Shown here one piece after another: positions 44,655-53,772 of a stretch of DNA of 64,000 bases. Made by a program: the position numbers and the translations under genes. This DNA comes from an uncultured Opitutales bacterium. Lineage in GTDB: Bacteria > Verrucomicrobiota > Verrucomicrobiia > Opitutales > Intestinicryptomonadaceae. Position 1 is the first letter of the stretch. Each line of letters opens with the position of its first letter. Under the pieces are notes generated by a model. It ran no database searches and was not told the DNA's origin. It saw only the letters and a program-made list of their open reading frames with translations. Location: the NCBI GenBank assembly GCA_944389195.1, contig CALXLM010000003.1, positions 16,309 through 80,308 of the forward strand. Direction: 5' to 3'.

Positions 44655-45278
44655 ATGCGCCCTAAGTACAGGCGCAATGTGCCGGAAGTTTTGAGCGCCG
44701 ACGAGGTTTCGAGGCTGCTTGAGTCTCCGTCGGCCGATACCCCCGAGGGCCTTCGCGACCGCGCCATGCTCGAGCTTATGTACAGCAGCGGATTGAGGGT
44801 TTCCGAGCTTTGCGGACTGAAGGAAAGCGACATTGACGCCTCCGAACGCATCATACGCATAACCGGCAAAGGGGCAAAGACCCGCCTAGTTCCGGTCGGG
44901 GAATATGCGTTGTCGGCTATCGCCGACTACAAGGCGGTGCGGCGCAGCATTCTGGGGGATTTCCGCGATGCCGACGAACTTTTCGTGACCAAGAGAGGCG
45001 GCAAGATGTCGCGCAAGACTTTTTGGTTTAACATAAAAAAATACGCCCGTTCCGTGGGCATCGAAAAAAACGTAAAGCCGCACATACTGCGCCATTCGTT
45101 TGCCACGCATCTTTTGCGCAACGGTGCCAATTTAATGTCCATTCGGGAAATGCTTGGGCATTCGGATCTCGCCACGACGCAGATTTACACCGCCTTGATG
45201 ACGGACGAGATATATTCGCAGCACGCAAAAAAACACCCGCGCTCGAAAATGGATATTGCTGGCGACGGCGATTTTTAG
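44655..45278 (+). CDS. xerD: Xer tyrosine recombinase, catalytic C-terminal fragment
   Basis: 207 residues from the first ATG after the interruption. All catalytic residues are present: Arg in SSGLRVSELCGL, Lys in ITGKGAKTRLVP, the HxxR in HILRHSFATHLL, His in MLGHSDLATT and the nucleophilic Tyr in QIYTAL. It would be fully competent if joined to the N-terminal half, and translation could also restart at 44655. Xer recombinases resolve chromosome dimers at dif. Last gene of the dnaX unit. Confidence 0.85.
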   Translation: MRPKYRRNVPEVLSADEVSRLLESPSADTPEGLRDRAMLELMYSSGLRVSELCGLKESDIDASERIIRITGKGAKTRLVPVGEYALSAIADYKAVRRSILGDFRDADELFVTKRGGKMSRKTFWFNIKKYARSVGIEKNVKPHILRHSFATHLLRNGANLMSIREMLGHSDLATTQIYTALMTDEIYSQHAKKHPRSKMDIAGDGDF

Positions 45279-45285
45279 CGTGTTT

Positions 45286-45309
45286 AAGCGCCGCATGATG
45301 ATGGCGCTT
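45286..45309. repeat. Inverted repeat after xer
   Basis: AAGCGCC (45286-45292), 10-base loop, GGCGCTT (45303-45309), 8 bases after the xer stop and before convergent mntP. There is no T tract. It may stabilise 3' ends or contribute to termination. The remaining ~170 bases to mntP hold no gene. Confidence 0.35.
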
Positions 45310-45479
45310 CGACACGCCCGTCGGGAGCTCCGCATGCTAATCGGCGCGCGCAAATTTAGCATAGTTTAACGCATGGGAACCTGTTGCCGTATGGAATATT
45401 GCAGCCGCGCCAATTGCGTGCCGCAGCGGTGAAATTGGGCGCGCATGGAATTGCATAATGCGCGGTGATGGGCTTTATG

Positions 45480-46052
45480 CTAACCTGAAATGAGGATTTT
45501 TATTCCTATTGCCACGAGTATTATTCCTCCCAAAGCTTCGAATTTGCGGTTGTGCGACCTCCCGATTCTTCCCCCGAATTTTATTCCGAGAAAGGACAGT
45601 GCGAAAGTGGTTGCCCCGATAATCGCCGACGGGGCGAGAATCGGATATTTGGCGCACGAAAAAGATACGCCTACTGCCAGAGCGTCGAGGCTTGTCGCCA
45701 CCGACAGCATTAACAAAACCTTCAAATCAATCTTCGGATAGGCGAAACTTTTACAGACACACTCGCTTTCGCTTGCGTTTTTGCGAATACTGTCGAATAC
45801 CATCTTCCCGCCGACGAGTGCAAGGAGCAGAAAAGCCACCCAATGGTCGAGGGCCGTTATATGCTCGTAGGCGAATTTTCCCGCGTTCCATCCCGCCAAA
45901 GGCATGGCTGCCTGAAAAAAACCGAAGGCAGCGGCGACTATCAGCGAGTTTTTCAGGCTTATTTTTGGCGCTGAGATTCCGCATGCAACGGATGCGGCCA
46001 AAGCGTCCATTGAGAGCGCTACCGCGACGAATGCGAGTTCAACAATGTGCAT
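45480..46052 (-). CDS. mntP: Manganese efflux pump MntP
   Basis: 190 residues with six hydrophobic helices in two related halves, each with a conserved acidic motif: SMDALAASVACG near the N-terminus and SLDALAVGVSF in the second half. These are the DUF204/MntP signatures. It exports excess Mn2+. No yybP-ykoY manganese riboswitch is visible in the 91 bases upstream, so regulation must be at a promoter or from elsewhere. Confidence 0.92.
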   Translation of the reverse strand: MHIVELAFVAVALSMDALAASVACGISAPKISLKNSLIVAAAFGFFQAAMPLAGWNAGKFAYEHITALDHWVAFLLLALVGGKMVFDSIRKNASESECVCKSFAYPKIDLKVLLMLSVATSLDALAVGVSFSCAKYPILAPSAIIGATTFALSFLGIKFGGRIGRSHNRKFEALGGIILVAIGIKILISG

Positions 46053-46143
46053 AGACGGCGAAATAATGCATGCGGGCCGTCGCCGAACAAGAAAATTTTT
46101 TTAATGGTTGAAAAATTTCCGGCGCTTCTGAAATATTGGCGGC

Positions 46144-47058
46144 ATGGAGACTATCGAAATAGACGGTGCTGAAATAATGAGGTTTAACATCGGGGCGTCT
46201 GCCTATCTTTTAAATCCGCGCGAAGGTGCGCGCCTTATAAATTGGAATATTTCAATGGCCGACGGCGCAGTTCGTGACGTGATATATTGGCCCGAGGGCA
46301 AGCCGCTTTCGGGGGCAGAGTTCACTTCGGCAGACGGGGGAATGTTTCCAATGTTTCCGTTCGGCGGGCCGTCGTATGTGGACGGTAAAAAGGAGTTTTG
46401 GAGGTCTCCCGACGGTTCGATACTGCCGATGAAGCTTCACGGATACGCCTACGACGGAATTTTCGAAGTCGTATTTTCTTCGGATTTCGACGTGAGACTG
46501 CATTTCTTGCCGGATGCGGCAGCCGACGAAGCGTATCCTTACGACTATGATTTTTTTGTGCAATACCGCTTCAGGGAACTTTCGTTTTCCTGCGAGCTGA
46601 TCCTTAAAAACAACTCTTCAGTTAAAATTCCGTGGGGCTGCGCAATGCATCCGTATTTTTGCCTGCCGTGGAGCGGCGGGACGGAACGCAAAAATTACCG
46701 CATTGCAACCGACGCCAAAAAGGCATATTCGTTTAACGGAATTGACGGTTCGTTTGTTCCTGCGGATTTGGCGGACACCTCATTTGATTCGCCAGGCTTG
46801 GTGAATAAAATATGGACAAACCTTAAAACACCGGTGCTTAGGTTCGGTCCCAAAAACGGAGAGGAGGACGTGCTCATCAACATAGGAGGTGGAACTCCTG
46901 ATGCTGGAGTTTCGGCGGTGACTTGGACAAGGTCCGAAGATTCTCCGTTCTATTGCGTCGAACCGTGGATGTCCCAGCCGAGGTCTTCAGAGAATCCGAA
47001 GCATTTTGTGGAGCCTGGGGCTACAAAGTCTTTTTTGGCCGAAATTTCCCTCGTTTAA
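46144..47058 (+). CDS. Aldose 1-epimerase-family (mutarotase) protein
   Basis: 304 residues of the galactose-mutarotase beta-sandwich fold. MFPFGGPSYVDG resembles the N-terminal Arg/Gly loop, WGCAMHPYFCLP holds the conserved histidine, and the acidic partner is probably in VEPWMSQP. No signal peptide. Likely converts anomers of a hexose or hexose 6-phosphate. dtd begins 1 base after it, so the two genes are co-transcribed. Confidence 0.82.
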   Translation: METIEIDGAEIMRFNIGASAYLLNPREGARLINWNISMADGAVRDVIYWPEGKPLSGAEFTSADGGMFPMFPFGGPSYVDGKKEFWRSPDGSILPMKLHGYAYDGIFEVVFSSDFDVRLHFLPDAAADEAYPYDYDFFVQYRFRELSFSCELILKNNSSVKIPWGCAMHPYFCLPWSGGTERKNYRIATDAKKAYSFNGIDGSFVPADLADTSFDSPGLVNKIWTNLKTPVLRFGPKNGEEDVLINIGGGTPDAGVSAVTWTRSEDSPFYCVEPWMSQPRSSENPKHFVEPGATKSFLAEISLV

Positions 47059-47059
47059 T

Positions 47060-47524
47060 ATGCGCGCGGTGTTTCAGAGGGTTAAATGCGCGTCGGTTGA
47101 CGTGTTGGACGGCACGCGCCGCCGCGTGGGTCAGATAGGCGCGGGAGGGCTGGTCCTTGTGGCGGTAGAAACTTCCGATTCCGCCGCCGACGCCGAATGG
47201 CTCGCCTCCAAAATCGCCAACTTGAGGGTTTTTGAAGATTCAAACGGCTTAATGAACGTATCTTTGAAGGATTCTGGCGGAGACGCGCTCGCGGTTAGCC
47301 AGTTTACGTTGTACGGAAATTTGAAAAAAGGTTCGCGGCCTTCCTTTAACAGGTCGGCGAAACCGGAAACGGCGGTGCCGTTATACGGCAAGTTCGTCGA
47401 ATTTTTGGAGGCGGAACTCGGGAAAAAAGTGGAGCGCGGGGAATTCGGGGCGATGATGGAGGTCTCGCTTGTAAACGACGGCCCGGTCACTATCATTGCG
47501 GATTCCAAAAGGCGCGATATTTGA
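47060..47524 (+). CDS. dtd: D-aminoacyl-tRNA deacylase
   Basis: 154 residues from the ATG at 47060. MRAVFQRVKCASVDV at the N-terminus, the active-site SQFTLY, GLMNVSL and NDGPVTI (usually the NxGPVT cross-subunit loop) are diagnostic. Dtd hydrolyses D-amino acids and glycine misattached to tRNA. An in-frame start at 47006 would overlap the epimerase gene. Confidence 0.94.
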   Translation: MRAVFQRVKCASVDVLDGTRRRVGQIGAGGLVLVAVETSDSAADAEWLASKIANLRVFEDSNGLMNVSLKDSGGDALAVSQFTLYGNLKKGSRPSFNRSAKPETAVPLYGKFVEFLEAELGKKVERGEFGAMMEVSLVNDGPVTIIADSKRRDI

Positions 47525-47890
47525 AATTTTTCTATGCCTGCCTTCCTCGGGCAAATGCGTGGAAGAAGTTTTTTTAGGCATAAATTAAGGATTTTCGGCT
47601 TTTCGCGCGCGCATTATGCGGAGTGCGGATGGAATAAAAACGCGCGGAATACCCCGCGGGCCTTGCAAAGACAAGGGGGCGCGCCGTTATCCGCGCAAAC
47701 ATGCCTGTTAGCCGGCCGGAGGGCGCGGTTTTTCCCGGGCCGGACGCCAAATTCCTCCGCTCTTTTAACAGGCAGACCCATTCCGGATATTGGGGGAGCG
47801 CGGACCCGCAAAAAAACAAAGACCGGAATTCGGAACGCGCGCCGCTTTGTTTAAAAACGAAACGCAAAAATCCGATTAGCGCGCGCCGCG
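47525..47890. other. Intergenic region between dtd and the OPA transporter gene
   Basis: 366 bases between convergent genes with no credible gene. It holds a nested palindrome at 47702-47774 (TGCCTGTTA/TAACAGGCA outside, CCGGCC/GGCCGG inside) and, at the right end, TAGCGCG-CGC-CGCGCTA (47877-47893), which overlaps the transporter's stop codon and is followed on the minus strand by TTTTT six bases on, a possible terminator. Confidence 0.45.
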
Positions 47891-49201
47891 CTATGATTCC
47901 ACATAATCGCGCTTAAAGAAAAATCTTATTATTACGGCCAGAACAATAACGTTTGCCAGACTGAACATGCTGAGCGAAGATATTCCCACTGTGAGATTGA
48001 AATGGTCGCGTATAAACCCGAGAATTGTAGAGGAGGTTGAGCCGATGAAAAATCCGCCGCATATCATAATGCCCATTCCTGATGCCCTATAGCGGGCAGG
48101 AACAACGTCGAGAATGGAAGCAAAAATACACGAGTCGCAAACGCCTTTGAAAAAACCGAACAATAGCAGGCCGGCTATGCAAATGTTCAGATTGCCCCCA
48201 GTGTGAACCATAAAAAGCATGAAAGGCGCAATGCCCGCAAAACCTATAAGATTGAGTACAAATCTGATATTTTTTACCCTTGCAAAGAGTTTATCGCAAA
48301 TTCTGCTGCCTATAACAACCCCTACAAAAGCTCCGGCGTAGTGCCATATTACGGCGTGAAAAGCGGCGTCTCCAAGATTCATCTTGAAGGTTTCATGCAG
48401 ATATGTGGGCATCCATGTCTTAAACCCCGTGTCGATATAAACGAGAAACCCGAACACAACCGCAAGCAGCAGCGCCGACGGCCTTGTGCATATGGCCTTT
48501 ACCGCCTCGGTGAAAGTCGGCTTTTGCCGCGCCTCCGAATTTTCCGGCAGCGATTCCTCCTGCTTTGTGTTGCGCACAAAAACCGCAAGGCATACCGCCC
48601 AAAACACGCCTATGGCTCCGAATATTATGAAAGGCAGGCGCCACCCCGATATTTCCGCGGCGCCTCCGAACAAATGCGACAGCGCTCCGGGCGTCTCGAC
48701 GCTCTTTAAATCGGCAAGGTATCCGGCCACGCAACTGCATATCACTATCCCCGCATACTGCGCAGTCTGCAAAATCGATAAGGCAGTTGAGCGCATTTGG
48801 CTGTGGAACTGGCCCAGCAGGGAGCTTGCCGGAGGATAGTAAAAACTTTGCCCGACCGCGTTTATGAGACCGTACGTTATTACAATCAGCCCGATGCCAG
48901 CGACAAGCCCGGAACAAAATATTCCGCAGCTGAAAATCACCACGCCAGATACGACGACCCATTTTCTGCTGAGAACATCGCTGACGATGCCCGTGAACGG
49001 GACGCATAATCCGTAGGAAAATATGAAAATTGTGGATACAAGCCCGAGCTGCACGGAATCCACGTTAAAATCGCTTTTTATCTGCGGCAAAATGGCATTG
49101 TATATTTGACGCGTGCCTTGTTGGAGAAAATACGCCCCCCATAGAAAGCCCAAAAGCGCCCATTTGTAAACATTGTCTTTCCCGATGTTCTTGTTTTCCA
49201 T
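47891..49201 (-). CDS. MFS transporter, OPA/hexose-phosphate or sugar-acid type
   Basis: 436 residues from the ATG at 49201, 12 hydrophobic helices. Helix 1-2 (FFLQQGTRQIYNAILPQIKSDF) and the loop GIVSDVLSRKW match the OPA (UhpT/GlpT) and ACS (hexuronate) groups of MFS. The helix 7 region and the PARYRASGMG motif agree with this. Substrates are organophosphates or sugar acids; no neighbour helps to decide. The stop lies inside a palindrome that may be its terminator. Confidence 0.82.
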   Translation of the reverse strand: MENKNIGKDNVYKWALLGFLWGAYFLQQGTRQIYNAILPQIKSDFNVDSVQLGLVSTIFIFSYGLCVPFTGIVSDVLSRKWVVVSGVVIFSCGIFCSGLVAGIGLIVITYGLINAVGQSFYYPPASSLLGQFHSQMRSTALSILQTAQYAGIVICSCVAGYLADLKSVETPGALSHLFGGAAEISGWRLPFIIFGAIGVFWAVCLAVFVRNTKQEESLPENSEARQKPTFTEAVKAICTRPSALLLAVVFGFLVYIDTGFKTWMPTYLHETFKMNLGDAAFHAVIWHYAGAFVGVVIGSRICDKLFARVKNIRFVLNLIGFAGIAPFMLFMVHTGGNLNICIAGLLLFGFFKGVCDSCIFASILDVVPARYRASGMGIMICGGFFIGSTSSTILGFIRDHFNLTVGISSLSMFSLANVIVLAVIIRFFFKRDYVES

Positions 49202-49779
49202 ATCAACCTTTATTCGCTTGAGAGTAAAAATTCGCAAATATCCGCGTACACGCAAAACAGCTTGCAAGCAAACGCATTACCGGCCGAATCGAATTTCCAC
49301 TCGTATGATTTTACAGACGGACGATTATGGCAATCCATTTAGTGAATTAATTTTTGGACAGTTTATATGGCGCAGGCAGAGCGTTTGGAGGGTTTTTGGG
49401 GCTTTATAACATATGCTTTGCGGGCAAAAAGAAAGTATTGCGATATTTTCTGGCGTTTTAAGTAGCGGTCTGTTTAATGCGGCAAGTTTTTTATTTGAAA
49501 GCGATGAGCGCTGCCAAAGCATTTTGGCGCGTATAGCGCGTAAAAACGCGCTTTGCCGATTTTTATGCACAGTGCACTTTATGCGGAAAAAGCGCTTGGC
49601 ATGGGCAGCTTATTGAAATATTTTACGCGACGATGGAATAACGAGAAGCGTTAAAATACCAAACTTGCGGACGTCGAAAATTTGCGGCGCGCCCAATATT
49701 TTGCCGGGCGATATATTATCGCGCTTGGTTTTAAAATAACGTTGACGGAAATTTATTAATACGCGACAAAAACCACATT
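49202..49779. other. Intergenic region between divergent transporter and CNNM genes
   Basis: 578 bases between divergent genes, AT-richer than flanking genes. Short open frames here are not protein-like. TTGACG at about 49741 lies close to the CNNM start and could be part of a promoter, but no matching -10 was found. Otherwise I see nothing in it. Confidence 0.4.
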
Positions 49780-50727
49780 ATGTTTACATTGGTTCTTGCT
49801 GTATCATTGGCGATGGGGGTTAGCTTTTTATGTTCCATAATGGAAGCCGCCATTTTGAGTTTAAATCCCGGACGGCTTGCGCTTTTAAGGCAACGCAATC
49901 CCGGAGCCGGAGAAATATGCGCAGACTTTAAGAAAAATATAGAAAAGCCCATTGCCGTCATACTAATTTTAAATACGACTGCCCACACATTCGGCGCGTC
50001 TATCGCGGGGGCAGAGTTCGACAAGCTGTATGGAAGCAGCTATATTTGGCTGTTCTCATTGCTGTTTACGGTTTTGATGGTTCAATATACCGAAATTTTG
50101 CCTAAGACACTGGGTGTTCGCTTTAACTTACAGGTAATGTCGCTTACTTCCGGATTTCTAAAGGTCGCGATAAAAATCGTAAATCCGGTTATATGGCTTG
50201 TACATTTTGTTAACAGGCCGTTCGAGTCTTCCGATGACATGGAGGGTAAATCGGCTTCCCTGGACGAGCTCGACGCGCTTGCCACCGCAGCCCGGGAAGA
50301 ACAGTCCATAACAAGGCTTCAGGAATATGCGCTTCACGAAATTCCGGATTTGCATGAAGACTGCGTCACGGAGATAATGATTCCGTTGGAAAAGACGATA
50401 TGCGTTCAAGATGATATGCCGAAAAGACGGGTTTTGGAAATTATGAAAACCTACAAGCACTCGCGCTATCCGGTAGTATCGAAGGATAAACCGCGCGAAT
50501 TTGCGGGCGTGATAGAGCTTAGAAAAATGATGTTTTGCGATGATGAAAACTGGCAAAAATACATAGTACAAGCTCCTTTTATAGACGGAGGCGAAAAGCT
50601 TTTGCACATAGCCGAAAACGTGCACCATTTCGACTCCAAAATTTTATTCGTTCGAGGAGAATCGGGAGAAATCGCCGGGATTCTCACGACAAACAACCTT
50701 TTTATGCGGATATTTCCGAAACAGTAG
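49780..50727 (+). CDS. CNNM/CBS-domain membrane protein (CorC/HlyC-type, short)
   Basis: 315 residues. The CNNM transmembrane domain occupies ~1-180 (SLAMGVSFLCSIMEAAILSL), with the family's SxxE and NT...AHTFG motifs. A tandem CBS pair follows (~200-310: MIPLEKTICVQDDMPKRRV, YKHSRYPVV). The C-terminal CorC_HlyC domain of longer homologues is missing, and the end is a normal stop rather than a frameshift. CNNM proteins are Mg2+ or other cation transporters. Single-gene unit. Confidence 0.87.
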   Translation: MFTLVLAVSLAMGVSFLCSIMEAAILSLNPGRLALLRQRNPGAGEICADFKKNIEKPIAVILILNTTAHTFGASIAGAEFDKLYGSSYIWLFSLLFTVLMVQYTEILPKTLGVRFNLQVMSLTSGFLKVAIKIVNPVIWLVHFVNRPFESSDDMEGKSASLDELDALATAAREEQSITRLQEYALHEIPDLHEDCVTEIMIPLEKTICVQDDMPKRRVLEIMKTYKHSRYPVVSKDKPREFAGVIELRKMMFCDDENWQKYIVQAPFIDGGEKLLHIAENVHHFDSKILFVRGESGEIAGILTTNNLFMRIFPKQ

Positions 50728-50768
50728 CTTTTGTTTATGCAGGTAGTTCCGCGCGCCGGGCTGCCGGT

Positions 50769-50797
50769 CGGGCGTTTGGAAGCTTGCTAAACGCCCG
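50769..50797. repeat. Inverted repeat between convergent CNNM and SGNH genes
   Basis: CGGGCGTTT (50769-50777) and AAACGCCCG (50789-50797) form a perfect 9-base stem with an 11-base loop. No T tract in either direction; it could still separate the two convergent transcripts. Confidence 0.4.
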
Positions 50798-50833
50798 CAT
50801 GACTTTGGAAACAGAGAAAGAATAGCTTTTGGG

Positions 50834-51763
50834 CTATTGGTTTTGATTTTTTAATATCCTTTCGCACAATATCCTCGTGAATTCGAGTTTCCCCTTCCCG
50901 GACAAATGTATTCCGTCGGTGAAATTTTCGCAGTTGTTCTCAAATTTGGAGTCAGAAAATCTTAAATACTCGGCGTGGACTTTGTCGAGCAGAGCGGAAT
51001 ATGAAGATATCATGGCGGCGTATTTGCGGCTTCCATATATGGGCGCGTATTTTATCGTATCGACGAAAGCCAGTTTGATTTTATTGTCGGAGGCCAATTT
51101 GACGATTTTTAAAACTGCGTCTGTCTGTTTGGGATCGGGCTTTTGAGGGGCGTCGTTTACATATCCCAGATTTAGTGCCTCAGCCTTTTGCGGTGTCATA
51201 CCTTCGGCAATTACGGCGGACGTTGTCGCCCCTTTGCGGTATCGTGCGGAAATCAGCGCGTCGGAAACGGGGTAGGTAAAAAAATACTGCATATTGGACG
51301 ATACGAAATATGAATATGCAAATTTTAGCTTATCTCCGCGGTCTTTTGCCAGAATTTTGAATAGTTTTATGCTTTCTTCGGGAGTCAAATCCCAGATAAG
51401 TCGCGTATCCGACAGGCTGGGTTTTGAAAAAAGCGAAAACACATACATGTCGATATAAAGGTTCCTTATTTTTACTCCTCTTTTTAGCAGGCTTTCAAGC
51501 TCGAGAAGTATGGAGACAGGCTGGTTGCCGTTATAAGCCAGAACGTACGAATTTTCCCCCAGAAATTCTTCGATGATGCCAATATCTATACCCATTCTGA
51601 ACATTGATGACCCGATAAAAAGGTTGTCGATATGGCGCATTTGGCAAGCTCCGTATAGCCCACGGTTCGCGTTAGGAAATTTATGCGACAGGAAGAACTT
51701 TGCCGCAACGGCCAATACCGATGCCGCGACAGCCGCGAAAAACACTTTTAAAATAAATTTCAT
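50834..51763 (-). CDS. SGNH-like protein paired with MBOAT (polysaccharide O-acylation)
   Basis: 309 residues. An N-terminal membrane anchor or signal (~5-27) is followed by an SGNH-hydrolase-like domain: block I FIGSSMFRMG near residue 50 and block V DGIHLSGKGKLEF near the C-terminus, containing the Asp-x-x-His pair. DltD, AlgX and AlgJ are of this general kind and act together with MBOAT acyltransferases. It is 15 bases downstream of the MBOAT gene, so both probably acylate an extracytoplasmic glycan or other polymer. Confidence 0.8.
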   Translation of the reverse strand: MKFILKVFFAAVAASVLAVAAKFFLSHKFPNANRGLYGACQMRHIDNLFIGSSMFRMGIDIGIIEEFLGENSYVLAYNGNQPVSILLELESLLKRGVKIRNLYIDMYVFSLFSKPSLSDTRLIWDLTPEESIKLFKILAKDRGDKLKFAYSYFVSSNMQYFFTYPVSDALISARYRKGATTSAVIAEGMTPQKAEALNLGYVNDAPQKPDPKQTDAVLKIVKLASDNKIKLAFVDTIKYAPIYGSRKYAAMISSYSALLDKVHAEYLRFSDSKFENNCENFTDGIHLSGKGKLEFTRILCERILKNQNQ

Positions 51764-51778
51764 AATAGGACGGCGGCG

Positions 51779-53221
51779 TTAGAATTGTGCGTATATGAAG
51801 TTGGTTCCTCCGAAGCGTCCGAAACAGAATACGCATGCGAGCAGAAAAGAGTAGTAAAGCCAGTCAAACTTTTTCAGGCGGGACGGCACCCCGATTTCCC
51901 TCGTTATGGAGTCGGCCAGGAGTACGCATATAAAAAATGCGGCCGTCAGAAAATGCGAGACTGACGTGTTGTCTCCGGTAAACGGAAGAACCGCCCCCGA
52001 AAGGGAAGAATAAGAAAGGGAAAATCTCGAAACTATTCCGGAAAATATTTCGAGCGCTCGGCTGAACGAATCAGCCCTAAAGACAATCCATGCGGCGGTG
52101 ACGGCGGCAAATGTAAAAAGCACGTTGAAGATGCGAACCAACGCTATAGATTTGCCGTTTTTTAAATCTTTGTTTTTCGGGAAAAACATGTCGTGTACGA
52201 CAAGAAAGAAACCGTGCATGGCGCCCCATACGATATATGTCCAATTCGCCCCGTGCCACAGTCCGCTTATTGTAAAAGTGGCCATTATGTTGAAGTATTT
52301 ACGCATTTTTGAACATCTGTTGCCGCCCAACGGTATGTAAATATAGTCGCGCAGCCATGTGGAGAGCGATATGTGCCAGCGCGCCCAAAACTCTTTGATG
52401 TTTTGCGAAAAATACGGGCGTCGAAAATTTTCGGCGGTATTGAATCCCAGAGTTTTTGAAACTCCCGTGGCGATATCCGTATATCCCGAAAAGTCGCAAT
52501 ACAACTGTATTGAAAAGAATACTGCCGCCAACGTCAAATTGAGACCGGATTGGGACGAAGCCGAGGAATAAACGTTATCCACATATATGGCAAGCGGATC
52601 GGCAATCACAAGCTTTTTGAAAAATCCGAATATGACGAGTTTTGTCCCCGAAGACAAATTATTCGAATCAAATTTTATCGTTTTATTCGCCTGCTTAATG
52701 AAATCGCTGGCTCTCTCTATCGGGCCGCATACGATTTGCGGGAAATAAGTGACATACAGCGCGTATTTGAGAAAGTTTTTTTCGGCGGGAATCTTTCCTG
52801 ATCCGACGTCGAATAGATAGCTTAATACTCGAAACGTGTAAAAAGATATCCCGACAGGAACCATGAGATTGAGGGTCGCAACGTTAAGCGTTAATCCAAA
52901 AATGGAAAGCAAGTTAAAGGTCTGCTGCGAAAAAAAATCAAAATATTTAAAAAACAGTAAAGGGGAAATGGTTATTGCAACGATCGCAGCCGTTATATAT
53001 TTGCCGCAGGCAGCATCGGCAAGCCTGCGTATAAACAGCGAAAATGCGAAAGTAATCGCAGTGATGGCGATAAGCAGCAGGGTAAAGTTTGCGCCGAATC
53101 CCAAATAAAACAGGCAGTTTACCGCAAACAGAAAAAACAATTTTACGCGTTGGGGGAAAAGATAATAAAATATCAGGACAAATACGAGGAAACAAATAAA
53201 ACTCGGCGAAGTAAAGTTCAT
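51779..53221 (-). CDS. MBOAT O-acyltransferase (AlgI/DltB family)
   Basis: 480 residues with about 10-12 hydrophobic helices. The AlgI-type motif run is present: FPQIVCGPIERASDF, WARWHISLSTWLRDYIYIPLGG and the catalytic histidine in GLWHGANWTYIVWG. These enzymes pass acyl groups across the membrane for O-acetylation of alginate, teichoic acid or other exopolymers. It precedes the SGNH-like gene by 15 bases on the minus strand. Its target polymer is unknown. Confidence 0.92.
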   Translation of the reverse strand: MNFTSPSFICFLVFVLIFYYLFPQRVKLFFLFAVNCLFYLGFGANFTLLLIAITAITFAFSLFIRRLADAACGKYITAAIVAITISPLLFFKYFDFFSQQTFNLLSIFGLTLNVATLNLMVPVGISFYTFRVLSYLFDVGSGKIPAEKNFLKYALYVTYFPQIVCGPIERASDFIKQANKTIKFDSNNLSSGTKLVIFGFFKKLVIADPLAIYVDNVYSSASSQSGLNLTLAAVFFSIQLYCDFSGYTDIATGVSKTLGFNTAENFRRPYFSQNIKEFWARWHISLSTWLRDYIYIPLGGNRCSKMRKYFNIMATFTISGLWHGANWTYIVWGAMHGFFLVVHDMFFPKNKDLKNGKSIALVRIFNVLFTFAAVTAAWIVFRADSFSRALEIFSGIVSRFSLSYSSLSGAVLPFTGDNTSVSHFLTAAFFICVLLADSITREIGVPSRLKKFDWLYYSFLLACVFCFGRFGGTNFIYAQF

Positions 53222-53772
53222 TAATATTTATACAAAATTTGCCTCATAATCAAGTCAAGAAGTAATTTTTGCAATCTTGCTGTGCGTGAACGGATTTAGT
53301 TTTGCATGTGCTTTCTTCAGCCAATGGCTAATCGGGAGGGTACAGCGCCGGCGCTTTAGGGGGGAGGCCATGAAATGCTTCAAGCGGCATGCGGGGTTTT
53401 GCGGCCATTTTGGTCTTAGCACATTATTCCGGATTCTACGCAAATAAACCGCGGCGGTCGTGAATATTCGAGCGGTTTGCGACTGTGTGAGGAGCATTTT
53501 GCGACATTTTACAATTCCACAAAGTTGCCGGACGAAAATATGCGCTATTTGCATGGCAAAGACGTCCAATGCGGTGGAAAACCGTAAACGGCGCGCGGGG
53601 CGGCGGATAATATGGACTAAGTTAAAGCATGGTTGATTTTAAATAAAATTTGCTTGTAAATATTATTTTGTTAAAATAAATATATTAACGTCTTCAATTA
53701 AAGTTTAACTTTTGATTGATGATTGTTAATAGTAATAAAAACACACATCAAGCGTGACTTAATTTCAACAGC
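53222..53772. other. Intergenic region between MBOAT and PEP-CTERM genes
   Basis: 551 bases between divergent genes. The left end holds a candidate MBOAT promoter (53229-53258). The right ~150 bases before the PEP-CTERM gene are very AT-rich and include AAAGT/ACTTT around TTA at 53700-53712. The middle has no credible gene. Confidence 0.45.
53229..53258 (-). promoter_or_regulatory. Candidate promoter of the MBOAT-SGNH pair
   Basis: On the minus strand TTGACT (53258-53253) and TGTATA (53234-53229) are 18 bases apart, with TATAAA overlapping the latter. The box lies only ~8 bases from the MBOAT ATG, so the leader would be nearly absent. Confidence 0.35.

Noticed and set aside
46053..46143. yybP-ykoY manganese riboswitch upstream of mntP
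   Set aside because: The gap to the divergent epimerase gene is 91 bases and shows none of the expected conserved loops.
47534..47854. 106-codon frame between dtd and the OPA transporter
   Set aside because: It spans the nested palindrome, is Arg/Ala/Pro-rich from GC-rich DNA, and has no recognisable domain.
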